Numbered from the stretch's first letter, positions 23,565 through 35,747 are shown. The stretch: 64,000 bases of DNA from Hymenopellis radicata (GCA_015501595.1 JADNRX010000019.1:186001-250000); one strand, 5' to 3'. The notes: generated by a model not told the origin, from the sequence alone. Translations and numbers: made by a program.

Positions 23565-25189
23565 TGCAAGAGAGGCATGAAAAGCATTTCATTCAGTAAT
23601 ACACAACGCAGTTACATAAAAATAGTCAGCGATACTACACGATATCAGCCAGTATTTATGTACACAACAGAGGGGAAAAAAGCTACATGATACGCAGGCA
23701 CTACGGGTGCCGGTCCTCGAATATGTCCTCAAATACGGGTACCGTCCTGATCCATGAATGAGGTTGTCCCTGTGCATGAGCACCGTTGTCCTCGTGTGCA
23801 TGAGCGCCGTTGTCCATGTCCGCATGCATGAGGGTCCTCGTCCGTATCCGTGTGCATGAGCGTCTTCGTCCCTGTCTGTGTGCATGAGCGTCCACATCCG
23901 CGTCCCTAACGTCCTCGTCCGCATGCATTAGTCCTCGTCCATAAGCATTGTCCTTGCTCTGGAGTGCCGCTCCTCGCTATTAGCGCCCTGATTGTCGTTG
24001 ACATTGATGGCGGTCACAGTAGTGGTCTTGGAAATTTGCATCGTCCTAGCCCGGAGGTCTCGTCCCAGTTTTCGTCGGTCCTTGCGCAGTCAGTTTTTTT
24101 GCGTCGTCGTCGTCGTGTAAATTTGTTCCTCGCAGTAGGTGTTGTCGTCCCTCGCTAGACAAGGGTGTCGTACCTTGCAGCCGATGTTGTCGTGCGGGAG
24201 TGGTGTAAATCTCGTACGGTTGCGGAACAGTGGGATTGGCTTCGCAGCTCATAGCGGCATCGTCCTCCGTCGGGAGCCATTGACAGCGGTCCAGACTCGT
24301 CGGCATCGTCCGCATTTCAGAACAATGTCCCCGTGTTGCTGGCGTCGTCGTTGTTGGTGTCCATATGGCGGATGTCGTGTACTTGCGGGCATCGACAGTC
24401 ATACTTGCTAGCATCGTCCGTATGTGCAAGCGTCGACCTTCAGCTGGGAATTTGGGTGAGCGGGAAAGACACAGGAGAAAACAAAATATCAGCTTCCGCT
24501 GACGTGGCCCCCGTATGCGCAGGCATTGGTAGCGTTGAGGTGTCTGTGCGTCTAACGCGAAAAAAAATTAGATGCACCATTGGAGTGGAAATACAACACA
24601 CCGCGGAGACTGCCTGCGGGCAGAGCAACGTCCAAGTCCCTTGTAGAGTCCGTCACTCGATGCCAGACCTTAAGTCGAGGACACATCCTGCTTGTGACAT
24701 AGTTCGCGCAAGCCGTCGTCGTCGTGGGGTCGTGGTGGCAGGCCCTCACCATAATTAGGAGCCATGGCAGGGACGTCGTTCTCGTAGGAGAGCCAGATGA
24801 GAGCCTCGTTGTTGTGAGGGGTGAAAGCTATTGTGTCGCGATTAGGGCGAGGCGGCATCTTCTCGTTTGACGGGAGTCGTCATCGTGTGGTCGTTGACGT
24901 GAGAGAGTCGACTCCCCCTGGCGGCGACGACGCCGGTAAACGTTGTGCTGCCTGTCTTGACAGGGCTTACGCGGCTGCCTGACCAGCCAGCAGACAAGAG
25001 AAGAGAGAAGAGACGGAGATATGAGGGAGGACGGCGACGATGACGGATGGTGGTGGTAAGAGAGTAAGGGATGGCGACTCCGAACAGTGCTTGATCACTG
25101 TTCGGATCGTGGGGCCGGACATCCGGTCGTCGTTAAAAACACTATGGACGATGAGTGAGTGCTCCAAGAGACCTGTGAACCAAAGCACA
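23565..25189. other. Repeat-derived sequence between B1 and B2
   Basis: No gene is recognised. Bases 23750-24450 carry irregular GTGCATGAGCGTC and CGTCGTC repeats. A minus-strand frame starting at 24858 (MPPRPNRDTIAFTPHNNEAL) could be a first exon but has no family match I know. Bases 24900-25105 are homologous, inverted, to 27861-28020 inside B2, and they contain the hairpin CCGAACAGTG/CACTGTTCGG. Together with 29857-30260 this is the sequence that B2 interrupts. Confidence 0.5.
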
Positions 25190-28100
25190 TCAGGAAACTG
25201 TCTGTGGGCCAGAGGCTGCCTGAGTTAATCACTGTTACAGTGATTAACCAGAGGGCACTGAGGTGTCCCGAGGCATCTTTGGCTATCTCAAGCTGTAGAC
25301 TGCAGCAATCACAAGCTTAAGTTACCTTGAGGCTGTTGAGTTTACTCCAAGCCTGCTCAAAGTACCGAGCATTGTAGCTCTCAACTCATGATAACTCAAG
25401 CACACTCAAAGATAAATGGTATTGCAGTCCTTTTCTTCAAGCAACTCAAGTGTGATTAAGGTACCTCGAACACAAAGCTGACTATAGTCTGGATACCCCG
25501 CTCATATTTACACAAACAATGCGATCATTACGAAGAATGAAGGGAGGTGCATGCCACAAAACAGGCTTGTCTGCTGTTTCGGACAGGCGCTTGTAGCACA
25601 ATTGTATTACAAACATACCATGCACGAAATCACAAGCTGCCAGTGCCTGCTCGGGCCTGTCCAACACCCACCTGCCCATACACAGTGATTGTGATGATCT
25701 GCGAGGCAGAACTCGTAAGCGCGTATGAAAAGCGGGAAAAAGACGCACCGTGTCAGTGTTGCTCTCAAGCAAAAAGAATAAATCACCCACTCTTCCTCAC
25801 CGGTCTGCATTATCCGTGCCCACAGAGATGGCGCACACGATGAGACATAAGGCCTTGATATCCGTCAGCTCATAGAAAATGCTCTCGCGCTCGCAACTGC
25901 ATCATGGTCCGCGGCTCGTTGTTGAGTCGGCAGCCTGGTGTCGCCACTCCCGTGGCTTATATCGCGCCGTCACGGAGTAAGCGTAGCGTAGCGCCGTAGT
26001 CGTCGAGGGCACGGGCTACAGAGTAATCGTCAAGATAATGAATATAGAAAAATAGAAGAAAAAAGACGTACCTACGAGCGCAAAACAAACAGAAACTCGT
26101 TCGGCCACCTTCCTCGTGCTCCCGAATTTTCGGGGCTTAGGCGACCGGTGCTCTTCAAGCTCGGAAATCCGCAGGAAAACAGAGAAAGCAAGAAGAACGA
26201 AGAACGAAGAAGAACTATGCCAAGAAGACTGGTGTTCCAATGTTGAGTAGTTGGTGAAAGAGAGTTGGGTCTGGTGGTAGAACGGAGCAGCACCCACGGC
26301 CATAAACACCCGCCGTCGTCGATGGAGAATGAAAAGCCGTCAGAGGTGATGCTAGTTTGCATCCAGAGCCGCGTCGCCATCGCCTCACCCTCACCAGCGC
26401 GAAGGGAAATAGGAAAGGGTCGCATCGCGAACTTCGAAGACAGCGACGTGAGCGACGTGGAGACGCCGATTATTGTCCCGAGGTAGATAGACGGGATTAT
26501 GATGACACTGCTCTTGTCGTCATTCAAGGGATCATCCGTCGAGTGGGTCGGTGCTTTGGTGTGTGGTTGGCGTCGGTCGTGGCGCCATAGTCGACCGCGC
26601 GGCGGGATCACTTTATCAATTAGAATGAGAAAGACTAGAGAAAAAAAGAAGCACCTGGCCGGAGAACGACCAGGAACTCGCTCTCCGCAAGCTTTCCTCC
26701 AGCGGGAATGGGTTAGTCGTGTGACGGTGGACCTTGAGGTCGAACGCGAGTACATGAGAGCGTCGCGCGGCAGCGGAAGAAAGCTCAGCCAACCGTGGCA
26801 CGCTGCCAAGAGCAAGCCTGAGCACTTCTCGCCCGCCCGGGCGTTGCTGCGTCTGTGAAGGGCCTTTGAGTAGGACGGTGAATACGGAGTGAGAGGCTGA
26901 CCATGATGGTAGTGGTGTTTGTGGCCGTAAGAATCCAAGATCATCCGCATCTCGTGGTAGGTCGTCCTGGCGTCGCTGTCTCCTGTTGTAATTGTCGTGT
27001 CTGGTCTTGTCGTCGTCTATCCTCCCTAGGAAGGATGTGCGAGAATTGTAAAAAGGGAAGTGATATGCACACACCGTTTTGGGCTGGACGCGCCCGCGAC
27101 GCCGTCCAACCCCAAATTCCAACTCGTAGCCTCTTTTCACGCATGAAAATGTCGTCGTGGGAGGCTCATCTAGCTTTGGAGTCCGGCGCGAGCGTATCCG
27201 CTCTGTCCCAAAGGCTTCTCGCGACGTCGCTCGTCCTGGGTATCCACGGCTGTTCATTGGTTTAAAGATGTTGTGCTGCCTGCTCGAGGGCTTACGCGGC
27301 TTTCGTCGTCGTCCGGGTGACAAGAGGGGATCATGGTCATGGTACAAGGCAGAGAAACGACTCTGCGATCACTGTCCGGATTGGTCCCCCGATCATAAAC
27401 GGAACGAGCTCGTCGACGCTCGGGACAGCGACGTCGGGCTCGGAGTGATAATTGAAGTGTCGGGATTTTGTGCAGTGCAGTTATATTATATGTTGCAAAA
27501 CAATTTTCTGTAATAATACTGCATGGAAATGAGGAATCACGCTTACATAGATAGTATCCCATCAGTCTCCAGCGCCGCAACGGAGGCGAATTAAGACTTC
27601 GCATATGTCGGGATGCGTTCCTACAATGTTTTAGAGTATTTTATTTTTTGGTTAATTTTTTGGCCTATATGAAGCACCAACACTCACTTGGTTCGTTTGC
27701 GGTATGCTTTGTATACTATTCACGGTATGTCAGTCCACCTGCATTTTTATCCGACTTTGGATTATGGCTTTTAGTGTTACAGTCTGCATTTCTTAGGTCT
27801 CTAACTGTTCTTATTCATCGTCTACGGCGCGTTGAACGATGACCGGATAACAGGTCCGGTACTCCGAACAGTGTTTGATCACTGTTCGGAGTGGCCATAC
27901 CTTATTCATTCACCACCATCATCCACTTTCGTCGACCGCTCGCGCCTCCTTCCTTCTTCGTCGCCATTCCTGGTTAGCTGGCTGGGCTGGGCCGCATAAG
28001 CCCTGTCAAAACAGGCTGCACTTTGCCTCAACAACGCCGTTGACTCGGGCAACACTATGCCCGCGATTCAGATGCCACCACGAATGAGGAGTTGGCACTC

Positions 28101-29856
28101 GACGAATCGATGCTGCTCTGTCTGCAGGCAGACAGCATTACGCGGTGTGTGCCCCTTTTTTGCCTATGCTTGTATTAAACGTCGACAGTGACAGTTGATG
28201 ATATTTGGCGCGACGACGACACACTCCCCAACCGTGGGCCCACTCAGAGCCAGGCCGACCTTGAGCAGGGCTTTGTGGGCCGGTGGTTGGGAGGTGGTGT
28301 CGCCCTGCGTGGTCTCTCACGCAAATGCTCTGGACTGTTTACCGCCACCGCAAGCCCGTCGTATTTACCACCATACTCGCATGCGACATGAGCTTCTGTC
28401 ATGTTGATATTCATTCACCGCCTAGTTACCGTATCCCTCTCGCCCGTTGGCCATCATGGCCACGTAGCCGTCACGTGTTTGTTGGGTTTTGTTTGAAGGT
28501 GCGAGCATTTTATCTTATCCTTTGACCACCATCTCATTTCTACCGGACCAGCTACAGCGAAGAGACGACAAGTACACGCTGACTGCCTCCTCGACGACGA
28601 TGAAGACTGTTGCCTGGAGCTGCGACCACCGCTCAATGACCACCACGACTCCAGCCTCCGACAACGACTGCCTCGAGCCTCGACGACCACCTCGCTCGAT
28701 GTCCACTACTACTCCACGACAACGTCTGCCTGGCTTCGACCACCCCGCTCGATAAGTGCGTGCTCGACTACTTGGCCTGTTACTACTGTTCCCTGTCTCC
28801 CGCTGACCTACTACGGCAGAGGGTTGCAAGCAACAACGTGTACGGCCACGACAAGATGGCGAGTACGTATCATCCGCGACTTCCTCCCGACGACAACTCC
28901 CCTGTTCATGCCCGCCTCGACGACGAATCTCGCTATGGCTACTTCCGCTCAAAAACGACCACTCGCCTCAATAATGACGACCACTCGCACCTTAACGATG
29001 ATGAAAGACGACGACGACTCCCTACCCACTTCTCCTCGAGGGCGACCTTTCATGCCGAACGACGGGTCCCGCCTCAACGACAATCAGCTCTTGCGCTTGG
29101 CCTCATGACCTTACCTGAACGACGATGTCGACGACAGCTCTCTCTCCGCTACAATTTCACGACAATGATGGCAACTTCCCATGAAGACAACAGCTCTGCA
29201 TGACCCCAACACAGTGACCAAGGCTCCCCTGACGACGACTGCCGAATACAACAAGGACGACGATGCCGATGCTCCACCTCGATTCAACAACGACGATGGC
29301 TCACTTCAATGGTGACGATTGAAGGCTATCCACTACGAATGAAGGCTCCCCATGACTACTACCGCACAAGACGACAACCACTCCTCACTGCTCCACTGTG
29401 ATGAATCTAATAATTTTAGTCGTCACATCTATTGCTTTCATGTCTTGTGTAGCCAGTCAAGTACCAGTAGTCATTATTGTGTATATTGCTTATCTATGTT
29501 ATAATGAAGTTTGCTTGTTGGTCAATGCATTGCACTAAGGATGATACATTTCGCTAGGTTTTGAGAGCCTTGATTCATTAACTTGGTTAATTTGATCTTA
29601 CTTTGGTATTTTTTATGCACTTAGGAGTTGCTTTATATTGTAACTAGGTTACCTCTATCTGGATTAAGGGTACATTGAGATGCCTTAGCTGTGACTTGAG
29701 TTATCTCAAGTTAGACTCAAAGCACCTTCAAAGAAGGTTTGGGGGTGAACCTTTGCCAAAGTTAACCCGGCAGAGTTTACACCTTAACGTCCTCTAGGCA
29801 ACCATGTTCACTAGGGTTGACTCAGTAGTCCTCTAAGCTGGGGACCCGTTTCCTGA
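25190..29856. mobile_element. Helitron-like element B2
   Basis: It begins TCAGGAAAC and ends GTTTCCTGA, between A (25189) and T (29857), with no target duplication. Related sequence at 27400-28020 supplies an unoccupied version of its own insertion site, where A27788 and T27789 are adjacent. Subterminal ACTCAAG/CTTGAGT motifs mark both ends, and a perfect 11-bp stem, GTTAATCACTG, lies near 25216. No Rep/helicase or recognisable host gene is present. Frames on both strands at 26070-26950 overlap each other, and I cannot decide whether either is real. Confidence 0.6.
27861..27892. repeat. 13-bp-stem hairpin, shared with 25080-25105
   Basis: ACTCCGAACAGTG, the loop TTTGAT, then the exact complement. 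A copy with a 10-bp stem and loop CTTGAT lies at 25080-25105 in the inverted homologous module. Confidence 0.85.
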
Positions 29857-30761
29857 TGCAGCAGTAGTATGTAGTGTAATTTAATGTTCGCTAACAAATG
29901 CAAGCCGACCAAGTTACTGTATAGTAGTCAATACAATACGTTGGCACGAACAAAACGAGTTTCATCTTCAGATAGGCCAAAAATTTGACCAAAACATTAA
30001 ATGCTCTAAATTCTTATGGGAATACAACCGTCTATATGCGAAGTCTTAATTCGTCTCCGTCGCGGTGCTGGAGGCTGGAGACTGTGATGGTATACTATCT
30101 ATGTAAGCTTAATCCCTTGTTTGCGTGCAGTATTATTTATAAATAAAATATTGCAGCATATAATATAGCTATATTGCATGATATTCCGATGCTCAAATTA
30201 CCACTCCGAGCCCGTCGTCGCCGTCCCGAGCGTTGTTGAGCTTGTTCCGTTCGTGATCGGACGACCGATCCGAACCATCCTGACAGCGATCGAAGTCATC
30301 TACTCTCCTTTCTACCACCACCATATTCCTCATCTCGAGGCCTCATACCCTGAAATGCCTCCTGCACCACCTGTGCGCTTTCCTCTTCCCCTCTGGATCA
30401 CGAGAAGGATGAAAACAACCCGAAAATCGCCCGCCGCGTAAGCCCAAGACGACTGGCAGCAGCAGATCTTTCGAATTGGACACTGTCACAACTTAAAAGT
30501 TGACGTCAGGCGCGGCGACGTGAACAGCAATGCCCAAAGTACGTATCTTCCTTTCCTTTCTACATGCTCGCGGCCTCGGTAGTGCAGAACGACACCGTCG
30601 AGGTCTTTGACCTTCGTTCCAGATATACCTCTACAGCTTGACACTGCGCTACACCGACACACTCAGGACGTCGTGACCTACGGCAAGGGACACGACAAGA
30701 TGTCAGTGGCGACCGACTTTGAGTCGTCGCCCGGTCATGGAGAGCGACTTTGCGTCCTCTC
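29857..30761. other. Repeat-derived sequence right of B2
   Basis: Bases 30028-30260 are about 80% similar, inverted, to 27390-27610 inside B2, and the similarity continues more weakly to 30440. No gene is recognised. A GCGTAAGCCC motif is at 30439. Confidence 0.5.
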
Positions 30762-31187
30762 TAGAGATCACCACGAGTCGCATGAGTCTGGAGAGTACTC
30801 GCGAATCGACTCAGACTCGCAGGGTCAAATACTCGACTCGACTCGACTCGTGAGTCAGGGGGACTCGAGTCAGGCGAGAGTCATGAACAGCCTAAGGCTA
30901 ATATCTGACTCGTGTCCTGACTCGTGTCGACTCGTGCATGAACACATGAATCAATAAAAATACCTGCTAAATAGCTTAAATAAGGTTTAACTACAGCAAT
31001 ATACTAGATGAGTCTGGAGAGTACTCATGAATCGACTCGGACTCGCAGGGTCAAATACTCGACTCGACTCGACTCGTGAGTCAGGGGGACTCGAGTCATG
31101 CGCGAGTCATGAACAGCCTTTGACCCCCATGAGTACTCGCCTGATGAGTCACGAATCGACTCGAGTCAGGACTCGTGGTGATCTCTA
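30762..31187. mobile_element. hAT-type MITE with internal duplication
   Basis: This is a 426-bp non-coding element with perfect ends TAGAGATCACCACGAGTC and its complement. It is flanked by a perfect 8-bp duplication GTCCTCTC (30754-30761 and 31188-31195). The ends resemble the larger hAT-like element (TAGAGACCTCAAC). A block of about 108 bases (from about 30784) is repeated in the same direction from about 31012. Confidence 0.88.
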
Positions 31188-31195
31188 GTCCTCTC

Positions 31196-31660
31196 CTTCT
31201 GACTAACCCGACTTCTTCTCACAACGATGCACGTGTAAGCCCTCGTATTGAGGCCACTCTGCCTTAGACACGGGCTTACAAGGACGAGTACCACACCATC
31301 CCACTACCTGACAACAACAAATAGCCGCGTAAGCCCTCTAGCAGGCAGCATATTTTTCCACAACTCCCAGAGGACGACTAGGACGACTAAGCCCTCAACT
31401 GAGGCCGCCCGCAGAAAATGAGCCGACTCTGGGATGAATGGTCGGCAACGGGCAGCAAATCGTGCAAATACGGCGCTGTCGACGCGCAACCGGATAAGTA
31501 TGGAGGACGATTGCCAGCAGGCGGAGCATGCTATCACCACCACCACGACAACCCCAGAAGGATGATAGCTCCCAGCACCCCCACACATATTCCTTCTACC
31601 TCCACTACACGCGTAATCCCTCACATTGAGGCCACTCTATCCGATATGCGGTGATACGCA
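31196..31660 (+). repeat. Cluster of GTAAGCCC motifs
   Basis: Four motifs of GTAAGCCCT-N-AGGC type occur at about 31231, 31325, 31389 and 31610 (the last with ATCCC). Three of them end in GAGGCC. Apart from these I see no gene. Confidence 0.55.
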
Positions 31661-31725
31661 CAGTACAGTTTGGAAGCAGAAAGGCTACATTTTGCGAATT
31701 CTGTACGACCTCTAGACTGAAAGAC

Positions 31726-31968
31726 ATGTCTAAACAAGACACCAAGTACTTAGAAGTCTACGCTAAAGACTTACAGGAGACTCTCTTAGGACGCGAAGAG
31801 ACTCCTAGGTGGCCAATACGCGCCTACGGACCGAACTACCGAAACCCGGCATTTCCCGTAATGTTCTACAGAAACCTTAAAACGTACCTGAATATCAAAT
31901 ACTCAATGCGCCCGGGTATGTTACTACAACCCGATGAGCCTCGAGTTCGACTCGATTACGCTTCATAA
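31726..31968 (+). CDS. Small hypothetical protein, possibly retroelement-derived
   Basis: The ATG at 31726 opens 80 codons starting MSKQDTKYLEVYAKDLQETL, with RWPIRAYGPNYRNPAFPVMF further on, ending TAA. Composition looks protein-like: charged, aromatic and not repetitive. No family is recognised. It is followed by 1.7 kb with no gene I can identify. It could be a remnant of a retroelement Gag. Confidence 0.25.
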   Translation: MSKQDTKYLEVYAKDLQETLLGREETPRWPIRAYGPNYRNPAFPVMFYRNLKTYLNIKYSMRPGMLLQPDEPRVRLDYAS

Positions 31969-33690
31969 AAGACAAGTACTTAAACAAGGTGTTTAGACAA
32001 GACCTCAAAGACAAGTCCAGAAGTCGGAAGTTGTTCAGAATGTGTACCAAGTGTACCCATGGACCCTCACGTACCACGTATCGGGATCTCTACGAACCCG
32101 TATCGTCCCTGAGTATGAGTCAGGAAACTTCACCGGAATCAAGCCGGCTTGCATTTAATTCCGAGTGGCGCAGTACGTCACATGGACCCGGCATTAAATA
32201 AGACTCAGAACCATGCAGAGTCATGCAGAGCAATCAGGAACGGGAACAATTCAAGTCCCTCACTCTTGACTAGACCAACCAGTAAAACCACCATAGTGGC
32301 GTAGTTCCCAGAGACACCCTTGACAAGTTGGGTATCCTTTGAAAGCTACGAATCAGACCTTTCACCAGAACCTAAGTACAAGGGTACTTAGTTAGTACCC
32401 AGAACAGTAACAGCACTACGACGAGTCGGACCAGCTGGATTCCATAAGGAACATCCTACCAGTTGAGCCCGGCAAGCACAAGGTGTTATATCAAATATCA
32501 CCCAAAGCACGCAATCTGCAGGCGAAATGAGTCATCCGGGATACAGTGCACCCGATAACATAGCTCCCATAGGCCCGAAGAGTAAGTAGTTTATACCCGT
32601 ATAGTCCCGGATTGTAGTATATAAAGGCCTGTACAACGTCGTAGTCAGTAGTTAATTTGCACCCGCGTATACAGCATAAGTGAAATACCAGTGTATCTTT
32701 GACTCGGAAACCATTGCTTCCACCCGGTTTAAGTTTATCAACCGATCAGAACCCCCGTGAACCAGTAACAGTTTTACTTAGTGATCTTTGAGTTAGTACT
32801 CGGGAACCTTGTGAATAGCACTTGTGAAAGTCCCTCTGTCCCGAGACGGAGTTTAAACGACAGAAACAAGAGCTGTGGACAAGGTAACTTAAGAACCCTT
32901 GAAGTTACCGCGCTTGCAACTGCTTCGGATTCATATAAGAAGACAGGCACCTGTGGTTAGTTTAGACCAACTTAGTGTACCCAAGCCCCGCGGATCTTTA
33001 CGTACCCAAAGGCGATCTTGGTCCCTATACTCTGTTGAGTTAAAAGAGTGAATACACGAGATTAGTCAACCGGTTAGTCCTCGAGACTCAGTGTACTTGA
33101 GTGTCACCTCATTCGGCTAAGACCACGGGAACTTCCACTTCCCCGGAATCCCATAAGTTAAAGACCCCTAGCTCCCTCGAACTTGCACTTGTGTTAGTAC
33201 AGGAAGTACATCACACCCCTCCGTTTGGAACCTCCTTGAGTCACCAGATCTTGACTAAGGTTGTAATTCGTTACGAGTGATAAGGTCGGATCCTTGTACT
33301 TGTTCATTAGGGACTTCAGAAGTCCCGAGTGTTTGTTTTGTTTTGTGTTTGTGTGTTGGTTGTGTGTATTTCTGTGGTGTATTTCTGCACTGCACATCAC
33401 CAGTCTTCACCCGGTTACGGTCCTAACCGGTCAAAACTGACCTAACTGGGCGTAACTTGACCGGTCTGGTTAGTTGACCGGTCACGGTTACGGGTCAGCC
33501 CAAATGCTGAATTTGCTTGACCGGTCCGGTCACCGGTTAACTCAGATTAAGGTCACTTAACCTGACTTAACCGGACTTTCGAACCCTACTGCTGCCTCAT
33601 CAAACCCAATTTGGGGATGGTCAAATATGGAGAAGTACTGGCGGAGAGTACGCCTTTCTGAACTTGAGTATTGTTTAATTTCATTCAACA
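31969..33690. other. Unassigned, repeat-like stretch
   Basis: No coding region is recognised. A TATATAAAGG box near 32619, in an AT/CCCG-mixed context, hints at an LTR promoter, but I find no second copy. Bases 33410-33560 hold a cluster of ACCGGT/AACCGG motifs, as at transposon subterminal ends. Confidence 0.35.
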
Positions 33691-33699
33691 CCTGCTAAG

Positions 33700-34650
33700 T
33701 ACAGACCTCAACTCTTGTGCGACCTACAGACGACCACGATACATCTTGTCAGGCCGATCCCGATGCGCACGGTTATGGGCCGGTCCAAGTCAACCTTGCA
33801 GGTTTTAAAAACGAACTTGAGGATCACGTCGTTAGCACTGCTAAGCTTCTTGGCGGGCGTTTCGCTTACAATCGGGATATCAATGCAGGAAATACCTTAG
33901 GAGTCGGTACGATTCTCTATATTTTGATCTCCACCCGTCTTACCCACAGTGTAGGATACTTGCAGAGTTCGGTTGGTAATGGCACATGAAGCTCAGCAGC
34001 TACAGCGTATCTTCAACCCGCCATGGACCGTTCCAATCTTGACGTTGTGATTTCAACGCGAGTAACACGAGTATTTGGGCAAGAGGATCCATTGAACATT
34101 GATTCAGTGGAAATCGCGACCTCGGCGGACGGTGAGGGCTAATCACCACAGTCGACCGCATTTGTTTATTCATCGCTTTTCTCAGGGCCTCGAATGACTA
34201 TCTGAGCTAACAAGGAGGTACTACTTTGTGGAGGTGTCTATGGTAGAACTTTCAGTGCCCAGGAAGAACGAAACTCACGGGCCTCCATAGGATCTATGCA
34301 AGTGCTGTCCCTCTCAGGCATAGGGCCAAGGGATGTCCTTAGTCCACTGGGCATAAACGTTCTCGTAGATGCGCCTGCCATCGGCGCGAACCTAGTGGAT
34401 CATCCATTGGTTGGAAGCTTTTTTTCGGTCAACTCCACTAACACTTGGGATGTCGTCCTTCGTAATCGGACCGTTTTCAACGAGGACCTAGACGAATGGT
34501 CGACAGAAAAACAAGGATTATTCGTCGATACGCCGTCGAGCAACATAGCGTTCCTCAAGCTCCCTACATTTGAGACGTTCGATCCATCTACTGGTCCGGG
34601 CTCAGCGAATACTGAGTTGCTGTTCTCAGTATGCTTTCTTTGCTCTTAAT
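33700..34650 (+). pseudogene. GMC oxidoreductase fragment (aryl-alcohol oxidase-like)
   Basis: This is the middle part of a flavin-dependent GMC oxidoreductase, a family used by wood- and litter-decay fungi to make hydrogen peroxide from alcohols. Recognisable blocks are AHGYGPVQVNLAGF, GNTLGVG, VGNGT then SSAATAYLQPAMDRSNLDVV. The second GMC signature follows, SIGSMQVLSLSGIGPRDVL, and then APAIGANLVDHPLV. The FAD-binding N-terminus and the C-terminal catalytic His region are missing. TGA at 33987 replaces a conserved Arg codon (CGA), and two frame changes separate the blocks. Confidence 0.8.
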
Positions 34651-34901
34651 CATTCGACGCAATATTTCACCTAAATGTAGAGTTTATAAGTCCGGTTGGG
34701 TCCGGTTGCGGCGCCCAAATTTGGAAGGGAGCCATAGTGGTAATAATTAGGCTATTTTGCCTGGCAGTTGCCCACCCTTAATAGATCCAATTCGGTGGCA
34801 GTTGCCGTGGGTCAGAATGTCACGTGACCCGTTCCGGATCCTGACCGGCGCCCGGCTTCCGGCTCCTACCCCATACGGCAGGCGCCAGAAACGCCAGATC
34901 A

Positions 34902-35138
34902 GGCCACCCAAAACCGCACTCACGGCAACTACCGTGTACCCCTTATGGACAGCAGCGCCTTCAGCCGCTTTCTGGTTAAAAATAGCCCTCACGGCAGTTG
35001 CCGTGAATCCATTTTGGCAGGCCACCCGAAACCGCACTCACGGCAACTACCGTGTACCTCTTATGGACAGCAGCGCCTTCAGTCGCTTTCTGGTTAAAAA
35101 TAGCCCTCACGGCAGTCGCCGTGAATAATTTTGGCAGG
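34902..35138 (+). repeat. Two tandem 118-bp units
   Basis: Each unit starts near GCCACCC and runs to TTTTGGCAG, about 95% identical. Each contains two imperfect palindromes, CACGGCAACTACCGTG and CACGGCAGTTGCCGTG. A related GGCAGTTGCCGTGGG lies upstream at 34795. Confidence 0.85.
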
Positions 35139-35747
35139 CTGCCTCTTATCACGTGATGCATTAAATACCATTTCAGGATGAATCCCGCACCTATTCGACG
35201 GGTGCAGCGCCTCCTTGAAATGATTCTTCCCCGTTAATTGAAGTATTTATGTAACAGCCTCACAGCCTCTAGCCCTCAGCCCAGCGTGATTCCCTCAGCT
35301 CAATATTACAATGGAAATTTATATTTACATTATCTACCTACCATAGAAACATTACTTGCTCACCGTGTTCAACACAGTGACCGCGACGATGTAGAAACAT
35401 CTGCGCCCAACAAGCGCCCAAGAAAGCGAAGCTTGATCGTCCCGATCACAGAAAACGCGAAGTCCAAGTCTGAGGCACGTGGCCTCTCGTCAGAAAATAA
35501 CCACATCCAGCTTAATATGCCCTGCTATGTGTGGAGGAATGGCTTAGTGGCTTACCTCCTCATTTCATAGAAACCGATGATTTTTTTGAAGAGCCCATGT
35601 TCGATTCGCGATCCTACCATTTTTATTTTTCTCAAGTGTCTCTTAAGTCTTGTTTTGTGATGTGACCATCACAGTCTATCGTTTTCGACACCACCATTAC
35701 TTCCCACCTCAACGCTATATTTCACCAATCATTACCTACAACCGACA
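35139..35747. other. Spacer, no gene confirmed
   Basis: A plus-strand frame at 35238-35570 contains a basic stretch NKRPRKRSL but no recognisable domain. A weak A-box/B-box pair near 35535-35600 does not fold as a tRNA. Confidence 0.4.

Noticed and set aside
26072..26950. 292-codon minus-strand open frame inside B2
   Set aside because: Overlapping frames of similar length exist on the other strand. Composition is Ser/Arg/Pro-biased, and there is no motif or splice support.
32487..32700. Possible solo gypsy LTR (TGTTATAT start, TATATAAAGG box)
   Set aside because: No second copy, no clear CA end and no target duplication could be read.
35530..35605. Possible tRNA gene (A-box TGGCTTAGTGG and B-box-like GTTCGATTC)
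   Set aside because: The acceptor and T-stem bases do not pair and no anticodon arm fits.
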